Assembly (NCBI RefSeq): GCF_950023065.1
Contig: NC_088680.1
Span: 39,358,559 to 39,422,558, forward strand
Source of the DNA: Planococcus citri
Lineage: Eukaryota; Arthropoda; Insecta; Hemiptera; Pseudococcidae
Direction of reading: 5' to 3'
Length of the DNA stretch: 64,000 nucleotides
Every line of letters begins with the position of its first letter. The stretch's first letter is position 1. The notes under the pieces are model-generated. The model saw nothing but the letters and a program-made list of their open reading frames with translations, had not been told where the DNA came from and searched no databases. The translations under genes were made by a program, and so were the position numbers. This document shows, piece after piece, positions 1-11,824 of the stretch.

Positions 1-896
1 GGACTAATGGTTTTCGAAAATTTGTATTTTGAGAGGTTAAAAAAAATATGTTTTCTATGCGAGGATTTTTTTTAGCTTTAAAATTTTATCATTTGATTAC
101 TTAATGATTTTTCCACAAGAATAGACCGATTTTCCTCCTTTGAAATTTTCAAAAGTTCGACCAGATAGCTTCGTTCTTGATGCAAAAATTCAGAAATAGA
201 AGTATGAAGCGAGGGTAAAAGGTTTCAAAAATGCATAGGTAATTTAAGCTAAGAAAAAAGTGGAAAGTAAGTCTGGTCTGAGACGAAATTTTCCACTCAA
301 GGTTGAAATTTTCCTACTAATTATTTGTAGTTTACCAGCCGAGTTTGAAAATTTAAACATACCTATATTCGTATTTTTTATTCAAAAGTTTATCAAGTGA
401 AAAGTTCCTAGTTCCGTAAATCACAATTTTTCCAATTTATTAATCAAATTTCCAGCATTGAGGAGGCGAGGCTGCCCATCCTTATACCCCTACCTATCAA
501 AGGTACTGATTACCTCAAGTGCGATTTGAAAAAATTTTCTTTCGAAAACAGGGAACTAAGAAGAGTAGGAACCTGCATACAATCAATTTCCAAAAATTTT
601 AATCTTTCAAAACTTTTCAAATCCAGTAAATGAAGAAGTTGGCTGTTTGAGAAATTGAAGGAGCAAACTAGGTACAGTTCAAAAAATCGAACAATTAGTA
701 GGATCTCAAAATCAAAACTGAACAAAACTTTGAGATGATAAATTTTTGCCCAAAAAGGCTAAAACTATGTAGAAAAAATAAGGCACAAAGATCAAAAGCT
801 ATCTTTGCCCCTGATGATAAATCGGTAGGATTTTTTTTAAACAGTCATTTTTTGCCATTTCAATTTAAGGTATAAAATAGAAAACAAGCCTACCTA
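1..896. other. AT-rich non-coding DNA, probably intron
   Basis: No exon with convincing splice sites and coding character is visible on either strand. Because the transporter exon at 1946 begins in mid-gene, this stretch is most likely intronic sequence of that gene, whose upstream exons would lie outside the window. Confidence 0.5.
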
Positions 897-905
897 AGGT
901 TTTAT

Positions 906-1868
906 GGGTACCATTTGTTTCGCCGCGGACGTTTCGCCGCGGACGTTTCGCCGCGGACATTTCGCCGCGGACGTTTCGCCGCCGCCGAAAAAAGGTCATT
1001 TTTGAAAAAGCGTTCATTTCGCCGCCACGGTGATGTATTACAAAATACACAGCTGTTCATACATGAAATGAACTGAATGAGAAGTAAATAAGTACGTGCT
1101 GAATGAGAGATGTTCTGTGATGAAGGCAGTAGTCCAGGTCTTTTAGGGTCCAGGGCTTGAATGAAGTGTTCATGAGCTTTCCGGGGCTTTTCAGGGCTTG
1201 AAATTAAGGGGTTCCATGGAAAAGGGGCCTTGGTCACTTTTTTATTTTTTTCACTGATTTTCATAAGTTCAAATGGACTTGCAAAATTTTATTACAAGCT
1301 AACATTTTCCAATTCGTTTTACGTTTTTTTCTCATGGAAGAAAGTTCAATATATGTATCACTGAATATGGTGAAATTAATATAAAAAATAATTTTTCATA
1401 CATTCAAAATTGTAAATAATAATAAAAAAAAAAAAGACTAAGGCCCATTTTCCAAGAAACCCCTCAATTTCTAGCCCTGAAAACCCCCGGAATAGCCCTG
1501 AACACTTCATTCAAGCCCTGGACACTGAGCCCTGAAATCCAAACCCAAAGTTTCCTGGGCCCCAATCCAAGCCCAAGACCTAATAAATTTTTGATTGAAA
1601 GCCCAAGCTCCGAAACCCAGAACCTGAAAAAAAAATCGTTTGGGGGCTCAACCCCGAATGTCATAAATGTGAATAATTTTCTAATTACATACTTATAATT
1701 TTATCTAACATGATTTCATTTTTTATCATTACGTAATGTTCCTCTGTGGCGGCGAAACGATCGCTTCTTCAAAAATGACCTTTTTTCGGCGGCGGCGAAA
1801 CGTCCGCGGCGAAATGTCCGCGGCGAAACGTCCGCGGCGAAACGTCCGCGGCGAAACAAACAGTTCCC
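906..1868. mobile_element. Mutator-like non-autonomous element (MITE) with 9-bp target duplication
   Basis: Both ends carry inverted repeats of roughly 130 bp. Each arm contains about four tandem copies of a 14-bp GC-rich unit (GTTTCGCCGCGGAC) followed by GCCGCCGAAAAAAGGTCA. The element starts GGGTAC and ends GTTCCC. It is bounded by a perfect 9-bp direct repeat AGGTTTTAT (897-905 and 1869-1877). Inside the terminal arms lies a second, imperfect inverted repeat (about 1140-1210 and 1440-1510). No transposase ORF is present. Long terminal repeats with a 9-bp duplication are the signature of Mutator-like elements; the family assignment is inference. The GC-rich arms contrast sharply with the surrounding AT-rich intron. 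Confidence 0.75.
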
Positions 1869-1945
1869 AGGTTTTATCCATAGCTGTATCCGATTTTATT
1901 CAAATCTCCTAATGGAAATCACACAATTTTTTTTTCAATTTATAG

Positions 1946-2290
1946 AAACTCTACCGACTATAATTACTTATTCAAGATAAGCTACATGTATTACATCGTT
2001 CTCGGTTTTGGCGTCACCTTACTTCTAAGCATATTAGTCAGCTTAGTGGCTGGTCAACCAGAAGATTCTACTCCTGATCCAGACTTATTCACTCCTCTAG
2101 TGGCGCGTCACATAAGAAACAGACTTAGACAAGAAGAAACCGTATACATGGTAAAATAATTCAAATTCCTTTCCAAAAAAAAGAGCGAATCATTCATTAT
2201 TTTTAACAATTCAAGCTTGTTGTACCTAATACCTACTTCATTATTTTGTAGTACGATATGAAAAAACTTGAAGAATTGGAGAAGAGTTAA
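1946..2290 (+). CDS. SLC5-type sodium-coupled solute transporter, 3' end only
   Basis: These are the last two coding exons of a gene that continues left of the window. Exon 1946-2150 begins after an AG acceptor and ends at a GTAAAA donor; exon 2252-2290 follows AG and ends in TAA. The translated piece starts with an NSTDYNYLF-ISYMYY segment, then a hydrophobic helix (YYIVLGFGVTLLLSILVSLV), then a cytoplasmic tail rich in acidic and basic residues ending EELEKS. This helix plus tail, with the LFTPLVAR-type motif after it, matches the C-terminal end of insect sodium-coupled monocarboxylate/multivitamin transporters (SLC5 family), which move small organic anions across the plasma membrane. The assignment rests on a short C-terminal piece, so the subfamily is open. 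A polyadenylation signal AATAAA lies at 2504-2509. Confidence 0.55.
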
Positions 2291-2503
2291 CCACAAAGTC
2301 TGAATTTAATAATGGGCTGTCAATTTTCTTTTTTTTTCTATTTTCCTATTACCTACATTGTTAGATTGACAACGATTACATCCGAATGAAAAAAATTTAT
2401 CTTGAGATTTTTGTTTATAGTTGGTAGGTACTTGTTATTTGGTACTTTTGGTACCTAGACTTACATGAGCTTTCATAATTAGTATTATGTATTTTTGTAA
2501 TTG

Positions 2504-2509
2504 AATAAA
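2504..2509 (+). terminator. Polyadenylation signal of the SLC5-like gene
   Basis: AATAAA lies about 215 nt after the stop codon at 2288-2290 and is followed by a T-rich stretch. It is the first canonical hexamer downstream of the stop. Confidence 0.5.
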
Positions 2510-2802
2510 TTTGTTGCATTACTACTTATTTGTATATTTACTTAAATTCCATTTTTTTTTTTTTTTGATACTTCGTTTCTCACACACTGCTTCTTTTAAG
2601 TTTTACTTACATCGGAATATGTGAAATAATGAATTATTCATGACAAAAATATCAACGTGATGTAGGTACTAAGTACCAACTGTGAAACTAAAGTAAACTT
2701 ATTCATGGTTGATGCAAAAATTTTTTAAATGACTATTTCACATAGGCATCAAAATCCAGTTGATATCGATACCGTACCTAATACTTAGTACCTATATATC
2801 TA

Positions 2803-3807
2803 CAGTAGCGTGCAAATTAGTTTGGGACAGCAGCAAAATCACAACATTACACCATTTTTCAACAGCTCGCTACAACAATACCGCTAACAATTTTGAAAAA
2901 AAAATTACAGGGGGTGAAAGCCCTATCCTTTACGAAAATTTTGATGTGTTAGAACCAAAAAAAATAAGTTTCTATAAGCTCATAAAAGCTCACTGAAATA
3001 AAAATCAGAAAATTTTCAGTCTTTTAGTTTTCCGCATTTACCGGACGAATCGTACGTCCTAGCAAAAATCTGATGACATTATGCTGAAAGAGAATTAAAT
3101 TCTCTACAATTTCGTTTCTGAGAAAGTTTCGTAGGACGCTCGGTTTCCAAACTGCACGCCTTCAAAGTTTGAGTAAAAAACGTTGCTGCAACTTTTTTTC
3201 AGTAAAAAAACCAACTTTTTTAAACTAAAACTTCAAAGACGTGCAGTTTTGAAACAGAGCGTCCTACAAGAATTTCAAGTAAACGAAATTGTAGAGAATT
3301 TAATTCTCTTTCAGCATACCTAATCCCATCAGATTTTTGCTAGGATGTACGGTTTGTTCGGTAAATGCGAAAAACTACAGTAGCGTCCAAACGTTGGTTT
3401 TTCTAGTAAAAAAAAGTTGCAGCAACGGTTTTTTACTCAAACTTTGAAGGCGTGCAGTTTGGAAACCGAGCGTCCTACGAAACTTTCTCAGAAACGAAAT
3501 TGTAGAGAATTTAATTCTCTTTCAGCATAATGTCATCAGATTTTTGCTAGGACGTACGATTCGTCCGGTAAATGCGGAAAACTAAAAGACTGAAAATTTT
3601 CTGATTTTTATTTCAGTGAGCTTTTATGAGCTTATAGAAACTTATTTTTTTTGGTTCTAACACATCAAAATTTTCGTAAAGGATAGGGCTTTCACCCCCT
3701 GTAATTTTTTTTTTCAAAATTGTTAGCGGTATTGTTGTAGCGAGCTGTTGAAAAATGGTGTAATGTTGTGATTTTGCTGCTGTCCCAAACTAATTTGCAC
3801 GCTACTG
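2803..3807. mobile_element. Tc1/mariner-like long-inverted-repeat element with TA duplication
   Basis: A 1,005-bp element starts CAGTAGCGTGCAAATTAGTT and ends with its inverse complement. It is flanked on each side by TA (2801-2802, 3808-3809). The inverted arms are nearly identical over about 415 bp (2803-3220 and 3390-3807). The centre (3225-3385) holds a third, diverged copy of part of the arm in the same orientation as the right arm, followed by an internal TACAGTAGCGT that mimics the terminal repeat. There is no transposase ORF. TA duplication with a CAGT start is typical of Tc1/mariner-class derivatives. The three-part structure suggests an element inserted into, or recombined with, a relative. 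Confidence 0.75.
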
Positions 3808-3809
3808 TA

Positions 3810-5238
3810 CTTACGTAGTATTTTCTGCAGTAAAACAAAAAAATAATAATTTTTGATTTGAGATTTCATCATTTCAATATTCAATTTGACTGATTTCTGA
3901 TGTTTTTTATTGCCATCTCTTGAATGTGCTCATAATTTTCAAGTTGAGAAAAACGTCTATGCAAATAACACGTAGGTAGGTAGGTGTAAGGTACATACGT
4001 CGTACACCTCAAGTTTCTAACTCGAAACTGAAATCAACTAAATCTGAAGCCAGAAACCAAACTAAACCCAATCAATAATTGAAGCACTTTCATTTTCTGT
4101 TGATCTCAAACTCCGGCAGTAGATTTTGATCCGGAAGAAGCTCCTAGTATTTTCAGCGTGAGTATCGAAAACCACCACCAACTTAACATAGCACTTACCT
4201 TACCTTTGATGCTTCTTTTGGGTGATGCCTTTATTCGAGCCATACCTGTAATAAAAAAAAAAAACACTAAATTAGAAACAGCCAATACATACCAATCTGG
4301 AAAACCTGCTTTTAGTCGCGATATGCTATTTATTATAACAAAACGGTAGCAATATTTCAATAACTAATAAAAATTTTCAATCTTGAGTGAGCCTGATCAA
4401 AAAGAGTCAACTAATTACATGTTTTAAAAAATATAACGTAAGTAAGTACAATAAAATTATAGAAAAAAATACGTTTCAGTTTTTTTCTTTTCAAATTGAT
4501 TTTGTTGTAAGTATGAGTTATTTTTACTTTGTTTATAAACATGTGAAGAATTTTAAATCAAAGTGTATTCAATGACAGGCTGATATCATATCAATTTTCA
4601 AATTTTTGGATTGTATTTTTTTTTCATCATTTTTTTAAATAAAGAATCTTCCCTTCATTTTTCTCATCCACACACCTGCATGTGCCCTTTCTTTCACAAT
4701 TTTTCCAACAATTTGGTTCTTAAATTTTTTTTTGCTTCGCAATGTTGTAAGTAATTTGGGCATTAAGATTTCGTGAAAAACATACCCACGAAATTTGAAA
4801 AACGAATGATGATCTGTTCAAGGTGACCTCGATCTACACCCGACGTCGGTTTATGTTTCATGAAAACAAATACCTGACGCAAAGCTATTATTGCTGTAAA
4901 ATTTCATACACACGTCGCTACACCTTACATTGTGATCGTCTGTTCATTAGTCAACTGTTTCGTGAAAACTGTGATAGATATGCAGTAAAAATCCAGTTCC
5001 CACCATTCATTTAAATACAGATTTTTTATTGTGGTATTTTCTTCGTAAAATTTTTTACACATTGATAAAAGTACGTCACATTTTTATTACAATAATCTCA
5101 AATATTTAGCTATCTGTCTACTTAACAAATACTCCTGCTTACAGCTACCTATAATTATAAGCTTCTGATTTATGCATTTTCTCAATAGGCATTCATATAG
5201 CTATTCTGGGTTTATGAACCATTAGAGGCTGCTAAGAG
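3810..5238. other. Intergenic DNA, no supported gene
   Basis: AT-rich sequence between the TA-flanked element and the secreted-protein gene. Short ORFs occur on both strands near 4.1-4.36 kb but none has a convincing gene structure. The final part probably includes the promoter and 5' leader of the gene starting at 5239. Confidence 0.5.
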
Positions 5239-6712
5239 ATGAAACTGGTTATATTTTTGACTCTGTTGATGAGCACAATTTTTGGTAAAGTTGCTCTTGA
5301 AAAAATTTCAACCATAAAATGATTGTCGATTGATACAGATGTAATTACATATTTTCTTGTTTCACAGTTGCTCGAACAGCATCAGTTTCAAGTTCAGATG
5401 AAGAAAGCAACACCATTGGTATTCCTATGATTACTTGATTTTCAGTTTTGAAAAAATATAAATGGAAATAACGAATAAATATTTTCAAAATACATATTAA
5501 ATTCTAGGAGGCTTACAAAATGAAGAAAGTAACGTTGAAAATAAAATCGAAAGCAGTGGTAATGAACAATTATTCACTACAAGTCTAAGTACCTACCTAT
5601 CTAATACTTGAATTTCCTCTTTTATCCTTGACTAATTTTCAATTTCACTAATTTCAGATGCTCACTCAGAAATTGAAAACACTGCAGAATTTAAATTCAC
5701 TGAAACTGTCTCCTTGGATGATCTATGGAGTGAAAATTTTGAGACGGAGTATATCTCATTGGAGATCAGACATGCACAGCAGCAGATTCCTAGACAAGTT
5801 TTGGAAATTTTAAGACGTCCTTCCAAGATAGCCGAAGGTATCAGAAGTGAATCACAATCTGCTTCAACTACTGACCAGTATGAAAAATTTCGTATCAAAG
5901 TTCAACCATCTGAAAAAATTACTCTTCTGGACAGCAATGACCTCGAAAACAGTAATGATACCTCACTGCAATCTGCAGCATCCACTTCAAACCAGTCACC
6001 TACAGAATTTTCCAACGATATTGGTCAAAAGGAAGGATTAACCGAATGGTCGATATACAGAGAATATAGAACAACTATGCAACCCTCAAAACATGAAATT
6101 CACAGCAGAAAAGACCCTTATTTGGTAGCAGTCTTTGATGAAATTACCCAACAAATCGATTTTGAGTCTAACGAATTAACCGATGTAATTGAGAATAATG
6201 AATTCAAACCTCAAGCAGAAATCATCACTTCACCACATCTACATCATCAAAGCACACCACTTCAAACAATTGACTATACACTTCCAAGTGTTATTAATAA
6301 AGATCTCATCGATGATCTTCAAGCCCCTGTCGACCAAACTTGGAAAGGGGCTGATTATCAAGTACGTTTCAAACGCAATTCTCCAGATGGCGATGTTGAA
6401 TTGTGGTGGAAAAAGGGCGAAGATGATATTTATTTACATGCATTTCCCAATGGAGCTATTGACCAGAACTGGGGGTTTGGAACAGTACACTTGGGGTTGT
6501 TTCGGGATGAAGATGGCAATCTGTTACAAGTCTGGGATTTTGGTAATACTAAATTGGAGTATATCAAGGATATAAAATCACCCCCGCCTCGTAGAGTTTG
6601 GGAATTCGGCAATAGAGACGAGGCTTCATATTGGAAATATCGCCATTTGATCAAATTATGGTGCAATGCTAATGATTTTTTCGTTGGCGAAAAATCTTGC
6701 ATCATTTATTAA
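5239..6712 (+). CDS. Secreted, effector-like protein of unknown family with micro-exons
   Basis: Four coding exons are joined at phase 1 throughout: 5239-5284, 5368-5418, 5508-5558 and 5658-6712 (1,203 nt, 400 residues). All junctions are GT-AG. The first 15 residues (MKLVIFLTLLMSTIF) form a short signal peptide, so the product should be secreted. Exons 2 and 3 are both exactly 51 nt and encode similar Ser/Glu/Asn-rich peptides ending in a split Gly codon, which suggests exon duplication. The large last exon encodes an acidic, Ser/Thr/Gln-rich middle and a compact C-terminal region (about residues 285-400) with three spaced W-x-FG motifs (NWGFG, VWDFGN, VWEFGN). I recognise no family. Secretion, symmetric micro-exons and lack of known domains resemble salivary effector genes of sap-feeding insects; that role is inference. 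Confidence 0.7.
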
Positions 6713-9270
6713 TTTTATATAGACTCTGGGAGAGGAGCCCCCTACCATCATTGAAAATTATAAATCTTCATTTTCAAGATTTTTGGAATGTATGGGGAAG
6801 CTAAAAATTAAAGAGTGGGTGAGAGGAAGTGAAAAATGGAATGGAATAGGTACCTTAAAGATTACTTGTTTTCATTTTTTTTCATCATTGTATTTATTAG
6901 CTATATAATTTTGTGTAGTTTGGGTGTGCCTATGCTGCACTACTATTTTAAGACTCAGCACAAAAAATGAAAACTTAAACAAAAATATGTTTTCCAATTA
7001 TTCTTTATATTAATTTACGTAAGTACCAATTTTGATAAGATTATATATGTAGGTAAATGGGCAAGTACCTAATTTACATTTTCTATGATCTTTATTTCTG
7101 TTCCTATAATCTTACATTTTGAAAAGTAAATTAGAAATAGGTTAAGTAAACGCTTTGAAACATTTTCCACGTTTTTTCATTATTCGTAATTTTATTTCGA
7201 TGCTACTTAATTATTTGATCTTGAAAAATTTATGTAACAGTATTGAGCTATCGAAGTCTTCCCAAAATACGTTACAGACAGTTTTATTTTTCTTAATATC
7301 AGTTTCCAACATTTTTGTTTTTTCTTTTCAAGAACCACTTGAACACTTTAAGAAGCCATACAAAAGTGGGAAAAATAAATTGAAAAAACACATCGTTTGG
7401 ACGTTCAAGGAAAACAATGAATGTACAAATGAATTTTACTCTTATCTACGAGTTAGTATATGTTTATGTAGGAACTCGTAAAATAAAACCAAATGGTTCG
7501 GAAAAAAGAAGTGAAAAAACACGTAGGCTGACGACAGACGTAGATTTTATTGATTATAAATATTATACGTCGAAATCATGCTTGAGAAAGAAAAGATAAT
7601 CTTGTAGGGAATGCTAAAGCTGAGAATTCAAAAATATTTTCGTCCAATTTTTACTCAAAAAACGCTGACTTGGATCATTTTTAAAGGGTTGCTTTTAGGA
7701 AGCTTTTAAAAATTTGAAAACTCAATCCAAGAAATCAATGTTTGCAGTTACTTCAGAAATAGCTTGCATACAGAAATTACATGAAAACTGGGATGATTTG
7801 GTTCACCTCAAAAATTGAATTTTGCGTAATAAATATTTGAAATTTGGTCTTTTCTTGATACCTACTTATAACCCTATTGGTCAAAAATGAATACCATGGA
7901 AGTGTCTTCACAGTGACCAACATTTCAAATTTCAGTATAGGTATCCCAATGTTGTGGGGTAGGTATTCCAATATTTTCACCGGAAGGGGGGAGTGGGCGA
8001 AAGTTCATGATATCTTTACCATCTCAATCGTTTGTTTTTCAAATTTTTCATACATACATAATACGTATTACGTATGTAATAACTATAGGTACCTACTTTT
8101 TCAACACATTTGTTCTGGAAAAAAATGCAAATCCAAGGTAGGTACCTACTAAATCGAGACCCCTTTTTAAAATCACGTAGATTTGAAATTCAACTTTGAT
8201 GTGAGATTTTTTACAGAATTTTATATTACGTCAACATTTTTCACCATGTTAGAGGTGATGAAACTATCATCAGCGAAATTCTATAAATTTTTGGTAATTT
8301 TCAACTGATTTCTATGATACCTAATTATGCGGTTTTTATCATGTTTAAATGTGATTTTTTTCAAAATTTCATTTCATTTCGATATTTGATCGATTTTTAT
8401 TAGTTTTTTACAATTTATTTCAATAACTAAGCACTTTTGCGACATTTTCCTCAATTTTTACAATTTTTCATCAATTTTTAAACAATTTTCTAGAAGCGAA
8501 ACTCTTTCTTCTTTCAATTGAAATTGATAACTTATGACTTTGAAGCCATAATGTAGTGTAGGTAATTAAAGGTTCGCTAGGTTGCATTTATCAGAAGAAA
8601 AAAAACCGTCGGTGCTCACATCTGAACACTTCACTTATCTCATTTTTCAAGTGTATGAAAAGTGCTGAGCTTCTGAGCCAAATACAGAATTTTTTCAACA
8701 TTTGATTGATTTTTAGCGACGTTTTGTCAAAATAAGAATTTTTTCATTGTTTGTAACACGAATAAAATAAAACATCCTGGGAAAAAAAAATCTCATCCTC
8801 AATGACACCAGGTGAGGACAGAACTTTCTTGAAAAATGAAGTTCGAAATGAAAAAAATTGAATAAAAACCTCAACTTTTCTATCAAGAAATTGTAATTCT
8901 GACTCTTTATTTATTTTCTCATATGCATGAATAAAATGGTTTTTTTTCGAATTTTTGAGCTTTCAAGTTTCAGCTTTTAAGAACTCAAATGTCCAGGGTT
9001 AGGATTTTTATGATACTTGATGCTTTTTTTTTTTTTTTTTTTTTTTTTTTTGTAGCAACACCCTATACGGCATAAAACATTTTCTTTGCGTTTCATTACA
9101 TTAATCTGAGGCGAATGGTGAAAGTTGATAGTGCTTTTCTTTGCTTTTTTTGGGTGTAAATGCTTTAAAATGCTAATTTTGGGCCAAAAAAGCGGGAATT
9201 TCGCTTCTTAGGGGATTTTTTAAATCATTGGCGCTTTTTAGGGTAAAAAATTGGTAAAATTGAAGCAAAT
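6713..9270. other. Non-coding, AT-rich; includes a dispersed repeat
   Basis: The first part is the 3' UTR of the preceding gene. An ORF at 7155-7481 has no recognisable domain and is not annotated as a gene. At about 7970-8145 lies a segment that recurs in diverged form near 24985-25140. A poly-T tract of about 26 bases sits at 9026-9051. Confidence 0.5.
7970..8145. repeat. Dispersed repeat, copy 1
   Basis: This stretch runs from a ATATTTTCACCGG block through GGGGGGAGTGGGCGAAAGTT, then a TTTGTTTTTCAAATTTTTCA block, then TACTTTTTCAACACA. It parallels the sequence near 24985-25140 in the same order and orientation with many substitutions. Likely an old, low-copy transposon fragment of unknown class. 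Confidence 0.45.
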
Positions 9271-9514
9271 GAAGCAGTGTTTCCAAAACGCGCTAAGTCC
9301 ATTTTCAAAGATTCTAAGGTTGCAAGGCCATCTAGCATAAAATTGCGGCCCAAAATGGCTGACTTTTTTATATGTTGTGCCCAAGGGTCTTGGCTACAAC
9401 ATATCAAAAAATCAGCCAATTTGGGCCATTTCTACGTTTCCAAATTGTTCTAAGTACCATGAATTTCTTATCAATATTTTTTTGGACTTAGTGAGTTTTG
9501 GAAACACATGCTTC
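9271..9514. repeat. Nested inverted repeat (hairpin element)
   Basis: Outer arms 9271-9300 and 9484-9514 are inverse complements with few mismatches (core TGTTTCCAAAAC / GTTTTGGAAACA). Inner arms 9347-9378 and 9396-9427 pair over 32 bases with three mismatches around a 17-base loop. No ORF spans it. It looks like a small foldback element. Confidence 0.55.
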
Positions 9515-10065
9515 AAATAGTTCCAAAAATACAAAAAATTATCAACTTTTTGCACATTTTTGAAAAAAAAAATTTTTAAAAAAAGATCAGTTCAAAACAA
9601 GCGAGGTCCGCGGGACCTGGCAAGAGGGTTCCCCAGATTTGGATAAAAAGATACAGTGATTACTTTTTTTCACATTCGGGCACCAAGTTTTTTTAGTTTT
9701 CTTTTCTTTAACATCGTGGAAAAGAAAAGAAAAGAAAAATAAGAAAAAAAAGGTCATTTGTTATCGTAAATATTTGAATTTATTTTTCAAATCTTTAACG
9801 TCCACAATTTGGCAGCTTTTTCATAAAATGTTTAGGCATAAAAATATTGAAACAAATATTCGCAAACCACAGTGAGTTTTTGAATTATTTGACCTCAAAC
9901 AAACGTTCAAAACAATAATAAAAAAAATAAAAAAATACCATAAAAATACTCATTCTCTTAGATTTTAATTGGGGGAACCCTATAAATTGTTGGCTGATAA
10001 AACCGAAGTTGAAAATGCTTAGCAAAGAGTTTTGTTGAAGAATGCGAAAGTGACTTGGCAAGTAT
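9515..10065. other. Non-coding, AT-rich
   Basis: A GGGTTCCCC block near 9627 and its inverse GGGGGAACCC near 9968 echo the hairpin at 10157-10184, suggesting one degraded repeat unit covers about 9600-10190. No gene is visible. Confidence 0.4.
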
Positions 10066-10112
10066 AAAGGTGTCTTATGTGTAGCGTAATACGCCACACT
10101 TAAGACACCTTT
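10066..10112. repeat. Near-perfect 47-bp palindrome
   Basis: Arms 10066-10087 and 10091-10112 are complementary at 20 of 22 positions with a three-base spacer (AAT). The stem starts AAAGGTGTCTTA. It could be a foldback element or an extruded cruciform; no adjacent gene suggests a terminator. Confidence 0.55.
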
Positions 10113-10156
10113 CTAAATAACATGGCGGGTCAAAGAATACTTCATAGCGATTTTAA

Positions 10157-10184
10157 TAGGGTTCCCCTTGGTGGGGGAACCCTA
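10157..10184. repeat. Small GC-rich hairpin
   Basis: TAGGGTTCCCC (10157-10167) and GGGGAACCCTA (10174-10184) form an 11-bp perfect stem with a six-base loop. The same GGGTTCCCC core occurs at about 9627 and, inverted, at 9968. Confidence 0.5.
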
Positions 10185-11824
10185 AAAACAAAGAAGGAAA
10201 AACTGAAAAATAACAGCTTCAGTTTTCATTTTTTAATTTGAATTTAATTTCATTTCATTTCATTTTTTAAATTTTTAGTTTCAGTTTCTTATTCCTTTTT
10301 TTGATTTTCTTCTTTCAAGTTTCAATTCGTTTTGGTTCAAGTTGTACATATATTTAAGGGAGGTATCTTGCTGGGTTTAAAAAAACCTTCATTTTAATAC
10401 ATAACATGGTAGAATTTGATAGACCTTTTTTTTTGCTTTTTTATAGCGCTTAAAAATCCTATAGCTACCTAGCCCTATTCATCACCTCTTTTTGAAGTCG
10501 TTTCACAACAATTTCTTTTGTGGGCTTCACTAAATTTTTTCACTTTTACATACGTACATTGCTTCCCTTCGCATGGGTAAAAAATCTTCTATTTAGAATA
10601 AAAAATAGAATACCATCTAAGTAACCTACACCAAAAAAGGTATTCGAAAATCTCACGATAGATAGGTACTAGGTAGGTTAGGTATTTCTTTACACACTGC
10701 ATTAAACATAGACCTATCAAGATCAAAAAGTGTTATTTTATTTCCCACAGTATATTGGCAAAATTATATACTTTGGGTACACATGCAAGCTAATGTGAAT
10801 GAAAAACTCATTGAACTTGATGCACTTAAAGTTAGGTCACCAATACCTACACCAGAATAACACTACTCTCGTTCTCGTACAACTTCAACCCTGGAATTAA
10901 TTTCACACTACACTTCTGCAGAATCAATACGCATTATAAATATTAAAAAACAAGAGCATGGATAGCCCAGGCTGCTGAAAAAATTATCAATTTGTAAATT
11001 TGACCAGCCAAAATTACACAGCACCATAACATCGTTTCTTGAATAAACGATAACGCTGGCTGTTAGAAACCATCTGATTGGTCCGTTTTGAAGGCCGAAG
11101 CAGTCGTCGAAAAACACACGCACTCGCATTACTTCACTTGAATCCGATTCTCTTATCATTTTCGACGGTGGAGTGTTGTCAACAGTTGATATTTTTCGAA
11201 ATACGAGAACAAAAAGGGCAAATCTATTCGTGGTGTGTTCGATTTTTTGGCTACCGAATCTCTTTCGCCCAATGAACAAAAACATAACATTCAATTCGTA
11301 CCATATGTTGGATTAATTAATCGTCGGAATTACTTTTATGGATCGTTCGAGTACAACTACCAACTTCGAATTATGTTGTTGAGTAAGATTTTTATTTAAC
11401 TAATTTACATTTCATATATTCTTCAAAGCTAAATTTGCATATCGTACCATTCTATCTTCTATCCGTTCATTCGGTGCAATTTCAGTTTCCTTATCATATC
11501 ATCGATATATCAAAACACATCTGCGAAACTCTCGCCCATCTAATCCTTCCTTATGTTGTCATTCGATAATATTTTCATCTGCATGTGTATTGCAAAATCT
11601 CGTAACTACGACGTAATAAAATCTACGTACTGAATATTTTTTCTCAAGCCTGCGAACCACTTCAATCTTCACTGATGTCATTATTCTCTCTTATCAAACT
11701 CCAAACAATTCACGTTTATATCAAACTGCACCGCACAATAAATCCTACCGATAACATACTGTATTACTCGATGCTGAACTAATTTATAAACTTTGTTTAT
11801 TATTCGCAGCAGACACAAAAAACC
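10185..11824. other. Intergenic DNA and probable promoter/5' UTR of the sorting nexin gene
   Basis: No ORF here has coding support. The sequence becomes less repetitive from about 10.9 kb, consistent with an upstream regulatory region and non-coding first exon for the gene starting at 11825. I could not place the transcription start. Confidence 0.4.

Noticed and set aside
4106..4360. Minus-strand ORF with an MARIKASPKRS start flanked by splice-like sites, faintly like a histone H3 tail
   Set aside because: Only about 13 residues look histone-like, the continuation has no histone fold, and no joining exons were found.
7155..7481. 108-residue plus-strand ORF
   Set aside because: AT-rich composition, no recognised domain, no convincing signal peptide at the start and no supporting splice structure.
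10908..11294. 128-residue minus-strand ORF upstream of the sorting nexin
   Set aside because: No domain or coding pattern; it lies in what looks like the promoter region of the opposite-strand gene.
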